DNA of 24,176 bases from DASQUK01 sp046723645 (GTDB lineage: Bacteria > Actinomycetota > Acidimicrobiia > Acidimicrobiales > VFJN01). How positions within the stretch are numbered: position 1 is the stretch's first letter; each line of letters opens with the position of its first letter. Location of the stretch: the NCBI GenBank assembly GCA_046723645.1, contig JBKOUY010000213.1, positions 1-24,176 of the forward strand, given 5' to 3'. Positions 23,595 through 24,176 of the stretch are shown piece by piece. Both the position numbers and the translations under genes were made by a program. The notes beneath the pieces are model-generated. The model was not told where the DNA came from, did no database searches, and was given only the letters and a program-made list of their open reading frames with translations.

Positions 23595-24176
23595 ATGAGC
23601 CCCGACGTCGTCGTCGTGGGCGGGGGCGCCATCGGGATGGCGTCGGCGTGGCGGCTGGCCCGGCGTGGCGCGGCCGTCACGGTCGTAGACCCCGATCCGG
23701 GGGGCGGCGCCTCCGGCGTGGCGGCGGGCATGCTGGCGCCGGTCACCGAGGCGCGCATGGGCGAGGACGCCCTCCTGCGCCTCAACCTGGCGTCGTGGTC
23801 GCGCTGGCCGTCCTTCGCGGCCGAGGTCGAGGACGCGGCGAGCGCACGGGTCGGCTACCGCGCCGACGGCACCCTGGTGGCGGCGCTCGACGCCGACGAC
23901 CGGGTCGCGCTCGACGACCTGGCGGCGCGGCACCGGGCGATGGGCCTCGACGTCGCGCCGTTGCGTGGCCGCGAGGTCCGTCGCCTCGAGCCCGGCCTGG
24001 CGCCCGGGGTGCGGGCCGGGTTCCTGGCCGCCGGCGAGCGCTCGGTGGACCCGCCCGCGCTGGTGGAGGCCCTTCGTCGCGCGGCGACGTCGGCGGGGGT
24101 CCGCCAGGTGACGGCGGCGGTCGAGCGGATCGCGACGGCGCCCTCGGGCGGGCGGGTGACCGGCGTGGTGACGGCC
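23595..24176 (+). CDS. thiO: Glycine oxidase ThiO, N-terminal part (cut by window edge)
   Basis: The frame is open from ATG 23595 to the window end, giving 194 residues. The start shows the FAD-binding Rossmann motif VVVVGGGAIGMASAWRLARRG followed by the acidic strand end VVD (about residues 4-32), then GGGASGVAAGMLAPVTEA (36-53), the DAO-family segment typical of ThiO. GERSVDPPALVEAL near 149-162 is also family-like. ThiO oxidises glycine to the imine needed for the thiazole ring, and it normally precedes thiS and thiG, which would be expected outside the window. A GAGAGGGGG ribosome site lies 5 bases before the ATG. The call of ThiO over other DAO-type oxidases rests on motif style plus the thiC-thiE context. 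Confidence 0.9.
   Translation, partial: MSPDVVVVGGGAIGMASAWRLARRGAAVTVVDPDPGGGASGVAAGMLAPVTEARMGEDALLRLNLASWSRWPSFAAEVEDAASARVGYRADGTLVAALDADDRVALDDLAARHRAMGLDVAPLRGREVRRLEPGLAPGVRAGFLAAGERSVDPPALVEALRRAATSAGVRQVTAAVERIATAPSGGRVTGVVTA

Noticed and set aside
1..24176. tRNA, rRNA, CRISPR, transposase, integrase or phage genes
   Set aside because: None could be recognised by eye on either strand; the window reads as a chromosomal metabolic and transport region.

Overview
The window is about 24 kb of very GC-rich DNA with actinobacterial habits: GTG and TTG starts, genes overlapping by 4 bases, several starts with no visible Shine-Dalgarno, a lipoprotein-type binding protein and a TPP riboswitch before thiC. 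The overall style suggests Actinomycetota. A position near Acidimicrobiia is my inference only; no rRNA or marker gene is present.

Layout. (1) Bases 1-2478, minus strand: a cut-off MFS permease, a cyclase-family metal hydrolase and an acyl-CoA dehydrogenase. (2) Bases 2546-5332, minus strand: a compact SsuABC/TauABC-type importer (permease, ATPase, lipoprotein) with overlapping genes, divergent from an IclR-type regulator (5437-6228). (3) Bases 6229-6565: a gene-free stretch with a long GC-rich hairpin and, just before the next gene, a repeat/palindrome that looks like an operator. (4) Bases 6566-17922, plus strand: a TetR-type regulator followed by an unusual branched-chain-amino-acid-type (HAAT/Liv) transport locus. 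The two membrane subunits are fused (LivH-LivM), the two ATPases are fused to each other and to an entire N-terminal MFS transporter (MFS-LivF-LivG, 1004 residues), and three tandem paralogous solute-binding proteins follow, each held by an N-terminal signal anchor rather than a lipobox. (5) Bases 17919-20959, minus strand: a DUF445 membrane protein, an endonuclease/exonuclease/phosphatase-fold protein and a TesB-like thioesterase. (6) Bases 21041-24176, plus strand: TPP riboswitch, thiC, thiE and the start of thiO, i.e. thiamine biosynthesis, running off the window.

The most interesting part is region 4. Its five structural genes encode every subunit type of a HAAT importer, but the polypeptides are merged in a way that physically ties a secondary-transporter domain to the ABC motor, with three alternative receptors. 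The substrate cannot be read from the sequence. Smaller points worth attention are a near-identical leader in front of binding proteins 2 and 3, a 15-bp perfect inverted repeat around the thiE stop, a 14-codon frame bridging thiE and thiO by two ATGA overlaps, and a convergent gene pair sharing the palindrome CTAG as both stop codons.
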